A stretch of DNA of 40,503 bases from a virus, in IMG/VR virus record IMGVR_UViG_3300024294_000024, positions 1 through 40,503 of that record; one strand, given 5' to 3'. The stretch's first letter is position 1; each line of letters opens with the position of its first letter. The notes under the pieces were generated by a model, which saw only the letters and a list, made by a program, of their open reading frames with translations, was not told the DNA's origin and did no database searches. Positions 16,532 through 24,647 of the stretch are shown here, one piece after another. The position numbers and the translations under genes are program-made.

Positions 16532-16869
16532 TGAGAAACGCAAACCAATTTAAAGGACTAGCGAAGGGGATAAGTAAAAGTACTTACCCTGGTAGCTACA
16601 CTAACCATAAAGAATGGACAGACAGCCATACAACAAAAAGATTTAATGATACCATGTGGAGAATTAGAGTTTTAACCTTAAATATTAAAGAAATGAAAAG
16701 AGAAGAGATTATTAAAATGTACGAAGAGCAATTAGCCAAAGCAGAAAACGGACTAGAGAAAAGTTCTATTAATTACGAAATGAAAAAACACTTAAAAACT
16801 TATGACAATGGAGAAGAATACAAAGTACAAATCGACAAGCCTATTGAATGTATCGGATGTGGCAGCTGA
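16531..16869 (+). CDS. Early hypothetical protein (112 aa)
   Basis: A basic, helical protein, translationally coupled to the previous gene. The central part (about 45-90) is a predicted long helix rich in Lys and Glu, and it ends with a CIGCGS motif that could bind metal or be redox-active. No family recognised. The following recombination gene starts 53 bases later. Confidence 0.7.
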   Translation: MRNANQFKGLAKGISKSTYPGSYTNHKEWTDSHTTKRFNDTMWRIRVLTLNIKEMKREEIIKMYEEQLAKAENGLEKSSINYEMKKHLKTYDNGEEYKVQIDKPIECIGCGS

Positions 16870-16921
16870 TTTAAAGGCATTAATTATACTATTTATACTA
16901 AACAAACTAAAATAAAAGACT

Positions 16922-17497
16922 ATGGGAAAGACGAATTTATATAAGGCACTAGCTAACTTTCAGCAAAGCGTACCAGTAATTCACCAAAACACAAAAGGAT
17001 ATGGTTATACTTATGCTAATCTGGCTAAGATTTTTGAAACTATTAACCCTATAATGAAAGAGAATGGGTTAGGGTTTACTCAGTTGTTAGGTAATAACGA
17101 CTTAGGGTTTACAACAATTACTACAGTTGTATTTCATGTAGAAAGTGGTGAATATATTGAAAGTACTATGGTAATACCTAACGACGTTAACTTAAAAGGT
17201 ATGAATGAATTTCAAGTAATGGGGTCAGCTATCACATATTACCGTAGATACTCTTTAAGTGCTATTCTAGGTATTATTACTGATAAAGATACAGACGCAA
17301 GCGGAGAACAAGATAAAAAACCTACACCTGCTAAAAAGCCTACACCTAAAAAGAAAGAGGTTTTAAACTCTAGCCATAAGGTATGGGCTAATGTAGTAGT
17401 AGGATTAAAGACTGGTTACACTATGGACCAAGTAAAGCAGAAGTACACAGTTTCTAAAGAAGTAGAAGAGGAGTTAACAAAATTAGCTAGCGAATAA
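16922..17497 (+). CDS. ERF-family single-strand annealing protein
   Basis: 191 residues. The ERF signature is clear: NTKGYGYTYANLAKIFETINP (split at about residues 23-43), then GSAITYYRRYSLSAILGI (about 101-118). It anneals complementary single strands during recombination and concatemer formation. A Pro/Lys-rich linker (about 131-146) leads to a small helical C-terminal domain. The exonuclease gene overlaps its stop by one base, making a typical two-component phage recombination pair. Confidence 0.88.
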   Translation: MGKTNLYKALANFQQSVPVIHQNTKGYGYTYANLAKIFETINPIMKENGLGFTQLLGNNDLGFTTITTVVFHVESGEYIESTMVIPNDVNLKGMNEFQVMGSAITYYRRYSLSAILGIITDKDTDASGEQDKKPTPAKKPTPKKKEVLNSSHKVWANVVVGLKTGYTMDQVKQKYTVSKEVEEELTKLASE

Positions 17498-18114
17498 TGA
17501 AACAATTTAAGATAAGTCCAAGCCAATGCGGTAAGATAATGGTTAACGCTCGTAAGAAAGGCGAACTATCTAAAACTACTTTAAGCTACGTAGACGAATG
17601 GGTTAAAGAGCAAATCTACGGTAGAAGAAAAGATATTAGTAGTAAGTATTTAGATAAGGGTAACGACGTAGAAGACGCTTCTATTGATTACATATCTAAG
17701 ATGCTAAATCTAAAAGGTATTAAGAAGAACGAAGAGTTATTCGAGAACGACTTTATGAAAGGTACTCCCGACGTTATAACTAACGACACGGTAATAGACC
17801 TTAAAAACTCTTGGGATTGCTTTACGTTCCCTTTATTAGAGAAAGAAGTGCCAAACAAAGATTACTTCTATCAGTTGCAGTGCTATATGGCTTTAACAGG
17901 TAAAAAGAAAGCTAAGTTAATCTATACGTTAATGAATACACCAGAGGACTTAATACCTAAATGGGACCTCTTCAACCATTGCTATGACGGTATAGATACT
18001 AAGTATAGAATTAAGGTATTTGATATTGAGCGAGACGACGAAGTAATTAAAGAGATAGAAAACAGAGTAAAAGCAATTAGAGAACACATCGCAGTAGTAA
18101 CTGCATTTATTTAG
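17497..18114 (+). CDS. YqaJ-like viral exonuclease
   Basis: 205 residues with the PD-(D/E)XK nuclease core: GTPDVI (89-94) and VIDLKNSWD (99-107), giving Asp92 and the D-x-K triad, followed by a YQLQCYMALTG helix (about 124-134). An N-terminal ISPSQCGKIM is typical of YqaJ/lambda-Exo-like enzymes. It should resect double-stranded ends to provide single strands for the ERF protein encoded just upstream. The coupling of the two genes supports this. Confidence 0.87.
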   Translation: MKQFKISPSQCGKIMVNARKKGELSKTTLSYVDEWVKEQIYGRRKDISSKYLDKGNDVEDASIDYISKMLNLKGIKKNEELFENDFMKGTPDVITNDTVIDLKNSWDCFTFPLLEKEVPNKDYFYQLQCYMALTGKKKAKLIYTLMNTPEDLIPKWDLFNHCYDGIDTKYRIKVFDIERDDEVIKEIENRVKAIREHIAVVTAFI

Positions 18115-18135
18115 TAAACAATTAAATTATATATT

Positions 18136-18390
18136 ATGAGTGAAGCAAAAATTTTCGTAGGAAACGGAAAAGAAAACGAACAGTATGGGTTTGTAAACTT
18201 TTCAATCTGTTTATCAGACTTACCACAGGAACACGTTAGTGAGTTTAAAGGTAAGAAGTACATTAACTTAACTATCTCTAAGAAGAGAAACGGTGCGGAT
18301 GATTACGGTAAGACTCACGCGGTTAGTGTGAATACTTGGAAGCCAGAAGGAAAGGTAATAGATGACTCACCGTCAGACCTCCCATTCTAA
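18136..18390 (+). CDS. Small SSB-like single-strand DNA-binding protein
   Basis: 84 residues with an OB-like strand pattern and a C-terminal acidic tip, VIDDSPSDLPF, much like the SSB tail (DDxPF) that recruits replication partners. Similar small proteins follow the recombination genes in many Bacteroidota phages and are thought to bind single-stranded DNA. The helicase at 19722 ends in an almost identical tip (DLDSLPF). It is shorter than cellular SSB (about 110 or more residues of core and linker). The gene is followed at once by a terminator. Confidence 0.68.
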   Translation: MSEAKIFVGNGKENEQYGFVNFSICLSDLPQEHVSEFKGKKYINLTISKKRNGADDYGKTHAVSVNTWKPEGKVIDDSPSDLPF

Positions 18391-18416
18391 AAAGGTAGTT
18401 TGCATCTTACCTTTTT
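18389..18416 (+). terminator. Terminator after the SSB-like gene
   Basis: AAAAGGTA and TACCTTTTT form an 8-bp stem around a 10-nt loop, ending in a short T run. The stem starts on the last base of the stop codon. Confidence 0.7.
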
Positions 18417-18451
18417 AAGTACCTACTTAAAGAATTAGATTTAGAAATTAT

Positions 18452-18473
18452 AGAGGGGTGGGAACGCTCCTCT
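18452..18473 (+). promoter_or_regulatory. GNRA-tetraloop hairpin in the leader of the membrane-protein pair
   Basis: AGAGGGGTG (18452-18460), loop GGAA, CGCTCCTCT (18465-18473) make a 9-bp stem (with G-U pairs) closed by a GNRA tetraloop. No T run follows and the next ATG is 19 bases downstream, so it is more likely an mRNA 5'-end structure or a translation control element than a terminator. Confidence 0.6.
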
Positions 18474-18491
18474 TAATTAAACAAAAACGAA

Positions 18492-18698
18492 ATGAAAAAA
18501 CTATTAACTACTCTATACAAAAACACACTAAGTCAGATATTACTACTACTTACTGTAATGTTTCTTTCTTACTTCCTTTCTAGGTGGTTCGAATCGCTAT
18601 ATTCGGTGTCTGTTATCGCTTCTGTTATGCTATTGGTTTACGCTTTAGTATTTATTATAGCTGGTATTGTTAACGCTATTAAAGACGGTTTAAAATGA
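18492..18698 (+). CDS. Small two-span membrane protein
   Basis: 68 residues with two strong hydrophobic segments (about 14-31 and 38-60) and a short basic N-terminus. It overlaps the next gene, also a membrane protein, by four bases. Possible roles are superinfection exclusion or membrane anchoring of replication; nothing in the sequence decides. Confidence 0.7.
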   Translation: MKKLLTTLYKNTLSQILLLLTVMFLSYFLSRWFESLYSVSVIASVMLLVYALVFIIAGIVNAIKDGLK

Positions 18699-19060
18699 GT
18701 TTAGTACTAGTAATGTTAGCAGCTATATGTAATGCTATAATGGACGTGACACAGTTTCATTTTTACAAATCTATATTTAATAAAGAACCTTTTAGCGTTT
18801 CTTGGTGGAATGGAGATATATCGTGGAGAAATAAATATAAAAACGGTTCAGTATCTCAAGGGCGTAATAATATCCCTGTATGGTTTACGGATGCCTTCCA
18901 CTTTTTTAAAAGTTTAATGATACTACTATTAGCTTTAGCTATAATCTCTTATGAAACTATGATCAACCCGTTAATAGATTTATTTATGTTAGGGTTAGCT
19001 TGGAACACTTTCTTTTCTTTATTTTACAAACACATTTTAAAATCAGAGACCTATGAGTAA
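18695..19060 (+). CDS. Membrane protein of a phage-associated family
   Basis: 121 residues: hydrophobic N-terminus (about 2-18), a soluble loop with a conserved-looking NIPVWFTDAFHFFKSLMIL (68-86), and two further hydrophobic segments. Proteins with this motif occur in Bacteroidota phages next to replication genes, but I know no function. It overlaps both neighbours (4 bases before, 8 after), so it is part of the replication operon. Confidence 0.7.
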   Translation: MSLVLVMLAAICNAIMDVTQFHFYKSIFNKEPFSVSWWNGDISWRNKYKNGSVSQGRNNIPVWFTDAFHFFKSLMILLLALAIISYETMINPLIDLFMLGLAWNTFFSLFYKHILKSETYE

Positions 19061-19718
19061 ATTACGAAGCGTAAGCACATCGTTTTGGTCTGACCCTTTT
19101 ATAGAGGAGTTATCACCAGAAGCTAAACTATTATATCTATACCTCATTACAAACGATAAGACTAATATGCTAGGCGTTTATGAGTCAAGTATTAAAAAGA
19201 TGTCATTCGAAACTGATATAAGCAAAGAAAACATAAAGACATATCTAAACAATTTTGAGGGGTTCGGAAAGATTCAGTATTTAGACAATTACATTATATT
19301 AGTTAACTACGCTAAGCACCAAAGATATAATACTAATATGCGTAAATCTGCTATTCAGATATACAACTGTTTACCTGACAGTATTAAGTTCTGCATAGAT
19401 CTACCTAGTGACATGGAATCTTTAAAAGAAAGTAAGCCAGTCAAAGCAATAGAGAAAGCTGAAGCAGTAGAAGAAAGCGGCTACAAGTACAAAGAGGGGA
19501 ACTTACAGTTAACGCACAAAGAGTATAGGAAACTAACAGAAAACCATTCCGAAATGATGGTAGACGACTATATTAACAGGGTTGCAAATTGGAAGAACAA
19601 AGACAAGATTAAATCTATGTACTTTACTATCATTAGATGGATGTCTAAAGACACTAAAGCTCAACCTGTGGAGGTTAAAAAAGAAAGTAATATTACTGGG
19701 TTTAATGAAGTGTTTTAA
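19053..19718 (+). CDS. Replisome organiser / helicase-loader-like protein
   Basis: 221 residues. The N-terminus RSVSTSFWSDPFIEELSPEA and then LLYLYLITN is the winged-helix start seen in phage replisome organisers and DnaD/O-like proteins. A linker rich in Lys and Glu (about 125-150) joins it to a helical C-terminal domain (about 150-205). It likely recognises the origin and loads the helicase, whose gene starts four bases downstream. Family placement is by motif and by the gene pair. Confidence 0.72.
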   Translation: MSKLRSVSTSFWSDPFIEELSPEAKLLYLYLITNDKTNMLGVYESSIKKMSFETDISKENIKTYLNNFEGFGKIQYLDNYIILVNYAKHQRYNTNMRKSAIQIYNCLPDSIKFCIDLPSDMESLKESKPVKAIEKAEAVEESGYKYKEGNLQLTHKEYRKLTENHSEMMVDDYINRVANWKNKDKIKSMYFTIIRWMSKDTKAQPVEVKKESNITGFNEVF

Positions 19719-19721
19719 GTT

Positions 19722-20750
19722 ATGAAGTATTACTATAAACTAAACGACGTAACACAAGGGTTGAACAAACTAAGAGAAAACGGGTTAACTAGAGGTAAAG
19801 AAACTGGTTTCCCTTTTGATAATTTAGGTATATCTATTAAACCAGGTTGTACTACTTATTTAGCAGGTGCACCAGCTTCAGGTAAGTCTGAATTTTGGCT
19901 TGAAATATTAATTAACTTATCATGTCTTTACGACTGGAAGCACGTTATATTCACACCAGAAACAGGAAACGTGCAGGAGGTATACGCAGAACTATGCTTT
20001 AAGTATATAAACAAACCTTACTTTTCTACTGTTGATGGGTGCATGAGTGAAGCCGAAAGAGTTAAAGCCGAGATGTTTATTAGTGAACACTTTATAGTAG
20101 TAGACCCTAAAGACGACACTATAACTATTAAAGACTACTACAAGGTGGTAGATGACATAGAGCAAGAATACGGTATAACTGTTAACACTACAACTATAGA
20201 CCCTTTTAACGAGGTTAAGCATGAGCTAGGAGCAGGTAGACAAGATTTATATATAGAGGAGATACTCGGGGAATGCAGAAGAAACGCAAGAGCGACAAAG
20301 AGACATAACTGTTTAATTACTCACGTTAGAGACCAACCTATTATAGAAAAGGAGGGTAAAAGATTTTGTCCTATTCCAACACCTAGAGAGTTCGCAGGTG
20401 GACAAGCTTGGTTTAGGAAAGGTGAACAAATGGTTATTGTTTGGCGACCGCCTTACGGTGTCACTAGAGATAACGGTGAAGGAACTTACCAAGCTAATGA
20501 ATGTATAATAAGAGTAGCTAAGGAAAAGCCAAAAGGAGCGAGTAAAAAAGGCGATTATACTTTTTACTATGACAAAGGCAAGAATGCTTACTACTACGAA
20601 GAAAACAACGCTAAATATTATGCTAAAAGAGATTTAAAACTAGAACAAAAGAAAATAAACCTAGAGCCTGAACCAAGTATGGATAGCTATATAAGAGGCG
20701 ACAGCTTCACAAGGGCAACTGATGAAGACTTAGACTCATTACCATTTTAA
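19722..20750 (+). CDS. DnaB/RecA-fold replicative helicase
   Basis: 342 residues. The P-loop GAPASGKS lies at 49-56, with a Walker B-like strand ending TTIDPFNEV (about 154-162). A TKRHNCLITHVRDQP segment (about 193-207) and an arginine-finger-like region complete a RecA core of the DnaB type. There is no primase or N-terminal DnaB domain, so it is a minimal helicase, smaller than DnaB (about 450-470 aa). It follows its probable loader. The C-terminus ends DEDLDSLPF, mimicking an SSB tip and matching the SSB-like protein of this phage. Confidence 0.8.
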   Translation: MKYYYKLNDVTQGLNKLRENGLTRGKETGFPFDNLGISIKPGCTTYLAGAPASGKSEFWLEILINLSCLYDWKHVIFTPETGNVQEVYAELCFKYINKPYFSTVDGCMSEAERVKAEMFISEHFIVVDPKDDTITIKDYYKVVDDIEQEYGITVNTTTIDPFNEVKHELGAGRQDLYIEEILGECRRNARATKRHNCLITHVRDQPIIEKEGKRFCPIPTPREFAGGQAWFRKGEQMVIVWRPPYGVTRDNGEGTYQANECIIRVAKEKPKGASKKGDYTFYYDKGKNAYYYEENNAKYYAKRDLKLEQKKINLEPEPSMDSYIRGDSFTRATDEDLDSLPF

Positions 20751-20759
20751 AAAACAAAC

Positions 20760-21050
20760 ATGACGGATAAAAAACTAAAACACCAAGGCGTACTAGCTGA
20801 ACTAGTAGCTAAATTAAAAGGCTTAGAAAATAAAACGGAAAGCCAAAAGAAAACATTAGACGACTTAGTAAACATAAGATTCCACATACTTCTAATGTAT
20901 GATAAAGTAGAGGAGCTAGAAAAGGCTAATACTGAACTTTGCTACAGTAACGCCAACCACGAAAGATTCATCTTTAGTCAGAAAAGACTACTAAAAGCAC
21001 AAGACAAAGAGTTGAAAGAGATAAAAGAAGTATTACACAATTCTATATAG
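20760..21050 (+). CDS. Coiled-coil hypothetical protein
   Basis: 96 residues, nearly all helical, with two heptad-rich segments (about 8-35 and 45-92). Highly charged, no signal or membrane segment. It sits between the helicase and the phosphoesterase genes and is probably a small replication accessory or regulator. Not recognised. Confidence 0.68.
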   Translation: MTDKKLKHQGVLAELVAKLKGLENKTESQKKTLDDLVNIRFHILLMYDKVEELEKANTELCYSNANHERFIFSQKRLLKAQDKELKEIKEVLHNSI

Positions 21051-21086
21051 TTAAAAGTTAGTATATTAAACAAAAATTAATAATAA

Positions 21087-22136
21087 ATGGCAAACAGAAA
21101 AAGAGACCTGAGGGTTTGGGTTAACACAGAAGAAAAAGAATTCCTAAAAGATTTAAGAAGTAAAGAAAAAGAGAGAAACAGTTTACTAAAAGAAGAAGCA
21201 GGAGCGGCAGGTATTGAGTTAAAAGATATTAAGCACTATTGGTATAAGTCTGAAAAGTTTTCAATGTTCGCTAAGAATAGTGCTAAGACGTATGAAGAGC
21301 TTAGAGATGATATTATAGCAGATATGGACGGTTACAGTCCTAAGTACCCTAAAGTAAAGCGTAAGCAATCTAAAGACGGGCATTTACTTGTAATTGATAT
21401 AGCTGACCTTCACATTAATAAACACGCTAAAGAATATAGTACGCAAGAAGCAGTTAAAAGAGCTATTCTAGGTACAGAAGGATTACTTCAAAAGTCTAGC
21501 GGTTTTAATATTGATAAGATCCTTTTCGTTATTGGTAACGATGTTCTTAATACTGACACGATATCTAAAACTACAACAAAAGGAACTCCTCAAGACACAG
21601 ATGTTCATTGGTACAAAGCTTTTACTATAGCTCGACAGGTTTATGTTAAGTGTATCGAAATGTGTATGCAGGTAGCTGATGTAGACGTTATCCATTGCCC
21701 TTCTAATCATGATTTAATGTCTGGTTGTTTCTTGGCTGATAGTTTAAAAAGTTGGTTTAGATTGTCCGAAAATGTTAATTTTTTCATAGGTCCTGACTAC
21801 AGAAAGTACTACCAATACCATAGAAATATGATAGAACTAGAACATGGAGACAAAGGAAAGAAGGCTAATTTGCCTTTAGTTATGGCACAAGAGCAACCTA
21901 AAATGTGGGCGGACACTAAATTTAGATACGCTTATTTACACCACGTACACCATTCAGATAAAACACAATTCCAAACAAGCAAAGATTATATCGGTTGTAA
22001 CGTAACTTATTTACGCTCTCCATCTTCTGCTGATGAGTGGCACGAATTACAAGGGTTTATTAATATAGTAGCAGTAGAAGCCTTTGTACACAGTAAAGAA
22101 CTTGGTAGAGTAGCACATTTAACCCATTATTTTTAG
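21087..22136 (+). CDS. Calcineurin-like metallophosphoesterase
   Basis: 349 residues. After a basic helical N-terminus (about 1-95), the metal-binding motifs appear in order: DIADLH (104-109), GND (150-152), NHD (207-209), an ELEHGDKG variant (about 250-257) and HHVHH (285-289). This is the layout of Mre11/SbcD-type and other calcineurin phosphoesterases. In phages such proteins are usually nucleases or DNA-end processing factors. Its place among replication genes fits DNA work. The substrate cannot be read from the sequence. Confidence 0.83.
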   Translation: MANRKRDLRVWVNTEEKEFLKDLRSKEKERNSLLKEEAGAAGIELKDIKHYWYKSEKFSMFAKNSAKTYEELRDDIIADMDGYSPKYPKVKRKQSKDGHLLVIDIADLHINKHAKEYSTQEAVKRAILGTEGLLQKSSGFNIDKILFVIGNDVLNTDTISKTTTKGTPQDTDVHWYKAFTIARQVYVKCIEMCMQVADVDVIHCPSNHDLMSGCFLADSLKSWFRLSENVNFFIGPDYRKYYQYHRNMIELEHGDKGKKANLPLVMAQEQPKMWADTKFRYAYLHHVHHSDKTQFQTSKDYIGCNVTYLRSPSSADEWHELQGFINIVAVEAFVHSKELGRVAHLTHYF

Positions 22137-22141
22137 TATAT

Positions 22142-22235
22142 TGTAGTAGTAGAGTTGCAGCTACATTTAAAAATATTTTAAAAGTCCTTAGTGTTAGTAG
22201 AGTCTGCAACCTCGAAAGCGCTAAGGCTTTTTTTA
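22142..22235 (+). ncRNA. Candidate pseudoknotted RNA ending in a terminator
   Basis: CCTTAGTG (22186-22193) pairs with CGCTAAGG (22219-22226), followed by a T run, which makes a terminator with a long loop. Inside that loop CTGCAAC (22204-22210) is complementary to GTTGCAG (22154-22160) upstream, so the two stems cross as in an H-type pseudoknot. TGTAG (22142-22146) can instead pair with CTACA (22161-22165), enclosing GTTGCAG. The interlocking choices resemble an attenuator or small structured RNA ahead of the HNH gene. No promoter is evident, so it may be a leader or 3'-end element. Confidence 0.45.
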
Positions 22236-22237
22236 TT

Positions 22238-22777
22238 ATGGAAATTTGGAGACCTATAGAAGGTTTAGAAAGTAGTTACGAAGTGTCAAACTTAGGTAAT
22301 GTTAAAACTAAAGAGAGGGTTGTAAGAAACTCTACCCACGGTAAAGCAGATGGTTATAGACTTTTGAAAGAAAAGATTCTTTCCCCTAAAACTAAAAGGA
22401 ACGGGTACTTAGAAGTCAGTTTAACTATTTCCACTAGGAATAGAAAGTCTTTTTATGTTCATAGACTTGTAGCTATAGCTTTTATTGGTGGTATACCAGA
22501 GGGTTATAATGTTAACCATAAGAACGGAATTAAATCCGATAACAGTTTAAACAACTTAGAAGTAGTAACGCATTCTCAAAATATGAAACACGCTTACGAT
22601 AATGGCTTAAACAAACCCCCAGTTAATTATAAGTTTAAAGATAATGAGGTTAAAGATATTAAACGTCTAAAGAAAGTAGACGGACTTTACAACAAGCAGA
22701 TAGCGGATATGTACGGGTGTAATATCGGTACAATCCAAGGTATAACCTCGGGTAGAACATACAAACACGTTAAATAA
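22238..22777 (+). CDS. HNH homing endonuclease (NUMOD4-HNH)
   Basis: 179 residues. IWRPIEGLESSYEVSNLGNV (3-22) is the NUMOD4 DNA-binding motif. The HNH core follows: YVHRLVAIAFI (about 74-84) and NVNHKNGIKSDNSLNNLEVV (about 92-111). A C-terminal helix-turn-helix (YNKQIADMYGCNIGTIQGI) completes it. Such free-standing endonucleases cut related phage genomes and spread themselves. It follows a structured, terminator-bearing gap, and its stop overlaps the RusA-like start. No intron or intein is visible around it. Confidence 0.9.
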   Translation: MEIWRPIEGLESSYEVSNLGNVKTKERVVRNSTHGKADGYRLLKEKILSPKTKRNGYLEVSLTISTRNRKSFYVHRLVAIAFIGGIPEGYNVNHKNGIKSDNSLNNLEVVTHSQNMKHAYDNGLNKPPVNYKFKDNEVKDIKRLKKVDGLYNKQIADMYGCNIGTIQGITSGRTYKHVK

Positions 22778-23124
22778 TGATTTACGAATACTACATAAAA
22801 GAAAACCCTATAAGCCTTAACGACTGGTATTCGGGGAAACATTGGACTCAAAGAAATAAGCAAAAAAACAAATGGAGTAACTTATTTAAAGAGCATCTAG
22901 ATGTCAATCCACCTAACAAACTAACTAAGTATAAGATAACATTACTAGTTAACAGTAGGCACGACCCAAGTAACACTATAACTATCATAAAGATATTTGA
23001 AGACACGTTAAAAAAGCTAGGTTATATTGTAGATGATTCGCCTAAATACTGTAAAAGTATAACGATTAAACCAGATTCAACACTAGAAAAACCTAGTTTT
23101 AAAATAGTTTTAGAAAGTATTTAA
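22777..23124 (+). CDS. RusA-like Holliday junction resolvase
   Basis: 115 residues. NDWYSGKHWTQRNKQKNKW (about 15-33) and the HDPSN segment with KIFEDTLKKLGYIVDDSP (about 68-85) match the RusA pattern in which conserved Asp residues bind metal at the junction. It would resolve branched DNA before packaging. The start overlaps the HNH stop, and a strong terminator follows 25 bases downstream. Confidence 0.78.
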   Translation: MIYEYYIKENPISLNDWYSGKHWTQRNKQKNKWSNLFKEHLDVNPPNKLTKYKITLLVNSRHDPSNTITIIKIFEDTLKKLGYIVDDSPKYCKSITIKPDSTLEKPSFKIVLESI

Positions 23125-23148
23125 TAAAATTATTCTAATTGATAATCA

Positions 23149-23178
23149 AGGGGTTACATATTGTAGCCTCTTTTTTTT
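23149..23178 (+). terminator. Strong terminator
   Basis: AGGGGTTACA (23149-23158), loop TAT, TGTAGCCTCT (23162-23171) form a 10-bp stem with G-U pairs, followed by eight T residues. Almost the same hairpin ends the GIY-YIG operon at 30806. Confidence 0.88.
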
Positions 23179-23249
23179 GTTAAAAAGTTAGGAGTTATCA
23201 ACTTAAATAGTGTATCTTTGAGGAAACGAAACAACAAAAACGAATAACT
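23178..23249 (+). promoter_or_regulatory. Early promoter-leader cassette 2
   Basis: TTGTTAAAAAGTTAGG runs directly out of the terminator T tract. AAGTTA/CAACTT arms (23185-23190 and 23199-23204) form an imperfect inverted repeat with an 8-base centre. The -7 box TATCTTTG lies at 23213-23220. The leader GAGGAAACGAAACAACAAAA precedes ATG 23250. The layout matches cassettes 1, 3 and 4. Confidence 0.78.
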
Positions 23250-23525
23250 ATGAAATTAAGAAGCGGACAAATTCAAGACGTAAAAAAAGCAATTATCAAA
23301 GAGGTAAAAGAGTTAGAGTACGGTACTAAAAGTGTTAATTCTTACGTAACATTAACCGACTTAGATTTAGACCTAGATTACACTTTAAAGGTAGCGCCTG
23401 TAGTATATAGCGGTTTAACTTTAATAGCTTGTTTAGATTACTGTGTAGCATTCCACGAAAGTGTTGGAGATGTAGATATAGAAAACACAGAAGATATTGA
23501 GACTATAACTATTAAACTTTGGTAA
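23250..23525 (+). CDS. Early hypothetical protein (91 aa)
   Basis: First gene after promoter cassette 2. A basic N-terminal helix (about 5-22) is followed by an acidic, beta-rich body with LTDLDLDLDYTLKV (about 35-48) and DVDIENTEDIETITIKLW at the C-terminus. No family recognised. Its promoter is shared with three other small early genes, suggesting an immediate-early role such as host modification. Confidence 0.72.
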   Translation: MKLRSGQIQDVKKAIIKEVKELEYGTKSVNSYVTLTDLDLDLDYTLKVAPVVYSGLTLIACLDYCVAFHESVGDVDIENTEDIETITIKLW

Positions 23526-23526
23526 T

Positions 23527-23691
23527 ATGGACAACGATGCACTACAAGCGATAGAGATAGTAGACAACTTGCTACTGTCTTATAAAGAAAAGATAAAGCA
23601 ATTGCCAAAAAACGAAAGACTCAAACAAGGCTTTAACGATATGCTACAGGTAAGGGGCGTATTATGGAACTTAGGAAAGAATAAAAATTAA
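23527..23691 (+). CDS. Small hypothetical protein (54 aa)
   Basis: ATG 23527 lies one base after the previous stop, and TAA is at 23689-23691. The product is a charged helical protein (starts MDNDALQAIEIVDNLLLSYK). The close spacing and the codon pattern support it. Function unknown. Confidence 0.62.
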   Translation: MDNDALQAIEIVDNLLLSYKEKIKQLPKNERLKQGFNDMLQVRGVLWNLGKNKN

Positions 23692-23733
23692 CTTAGAAAC
23701 CAATTAAAAACAAACAAACAAAAAACAATTATT

Positions 23734-24195
23734 ATGAAAAAATTATTATTACTACTAGCAGTTATTACAAGTTTAACAATTAACGCACAATGGAAGCAGG
23801 GTTATTATGTAGATGAATTCGGAGATAGAACGGGTGACACGTATATGCACATGAGAGCTGTGGGAACTTTCTCTAACTCAGCCACGCAAAACTCGAAATG
23901 TGTTTATGACTTTTACGATTCAGGCAATAGTATTACTGTAGATGTAAAAGAGTATGGTAGTAGTATGGCTACATCTATAGGGTATTCATTCGAGATAGTA
24001 AAAATAAAAACGCCTAGCGGAGAGGTTGAAACAATATATAATACATTCTTCGATAAGTCAGGCGTGTTATTTTTCACTAAAAAAAGATATACTCAACTAA
24101 AATCTATACTAGCAGAAAAAGGCAGATACGTCATGGTGTTTAAAAAATCTGGTAAATACTCTAGTTCATCATATAAAGTACTTATCGAAAACTAA
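23734..24195 (+). CDS. Exported protein 1 (signal peptide)
   Basis: 153 residues. MKKLLLLLAVITSLTINAQ is a classical signal peptide with a Bacteroidota-style cleavage before or after Gln19. The mature part is beta-rich with a TPSGEVETIYNTFFDKSG loop and a basic, Ser-rich end (KKSGKYSSSSYKVLIEN). There is no lipobox Cys. It should act in the periplasm or outside the cell. Together with the next gene it forms a pair of exported proteins inside a DNA-metabolism operon, a setting that suggests superinfection exclusion or envelope modification. Family not recognised. Confidence 0.75.
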   Translation: MKKLLLLLAVITSLTINAQWKQGYYVDEFGDRTGDTYMHMRAVGTFSNSATQNSKCVYDFYDSGNSITVDVKEYGSSMATSIGYSFEIVKIKTPSGEVETIYNTFFDKSGVLFFTKKRYTQLKSILAEKGRYVMVFKKSGKYSSSSYKVLIEN

Positions 24196-24222
24196 TCAAC
24201 ATTAAAACTAAATTAAATTATT

Positions 24223-24627
24223 ATGAAAAATCTACTATTAATCGGAATGCTACTTATGTCTGTAGCTAGTTTCTCACAACGTAATATAGAGTATAGAATC
24301 ACTTCTAATAACCAGGAGCATTACATAGTTACAGGTGACGATGAAATTAAACTTGACTACAAAGTAATTGATGAATACTTATTTGAAATAGACTACTCGA
24401 ATAGAGTGTTCTACTTTACTAGAAGCGGTGACACTTATGCGCTTAAAATTAAAAGTATTGAAAATAAAAGAGGAGATGAATACACGTATGAATTATATAC
24501 TAAAAACGGTCTTACTTTCACAATAATTATAAGTGCTACTCAAAAAAGAATAGTTGAAATAATTAAAAACTCTGAAGGCGTGGCTACTAGGTTTGTAGTT
24601 CATATAATAGATAAAATACAGTATTAA
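24223..24627 (+). CDS. Exported protein 2 (signal peptide)
   Basis: 134 residues. The N-terminus MKNLLLIGMLLMSVASFSQ is a signal peptide ending in SxSQ, like the previous gene. The mature part is a series of alternating polar/hydrophobic strands (for example YLFEIDYSNRVFYFTRSGD and FTIIISATQKRIVEII), so a small beta-barrel or lipocalin-like fold is possible. It does not look like a close copy of exported protein 1. It has its own A-rich leader but no promoter box, so it is probably co-transcribed. Confidence 0.74.
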   Translation: MKNLLLIGMLLMSVASFSQRNIEYRITSNNQEHYIVTGDDEIKLDYKVIDEYLFEIDYSNRVFYFTRSGDTYALKIKSIENKRGDEYTYELYTKNGLTFTIIISATQKRIVEIIKNSEGVATRFVVHIIDKIQY

Positions 24628-24647
24628 AAAACAAAAATTAAATCATT

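Noticed and set aside
22142-22235. tRNA or known riboswitch in the gap before the HNH gene
   Set aside because: No cloverleaf arms, no TTC-loop and no conserved riboswitch core could be made out.
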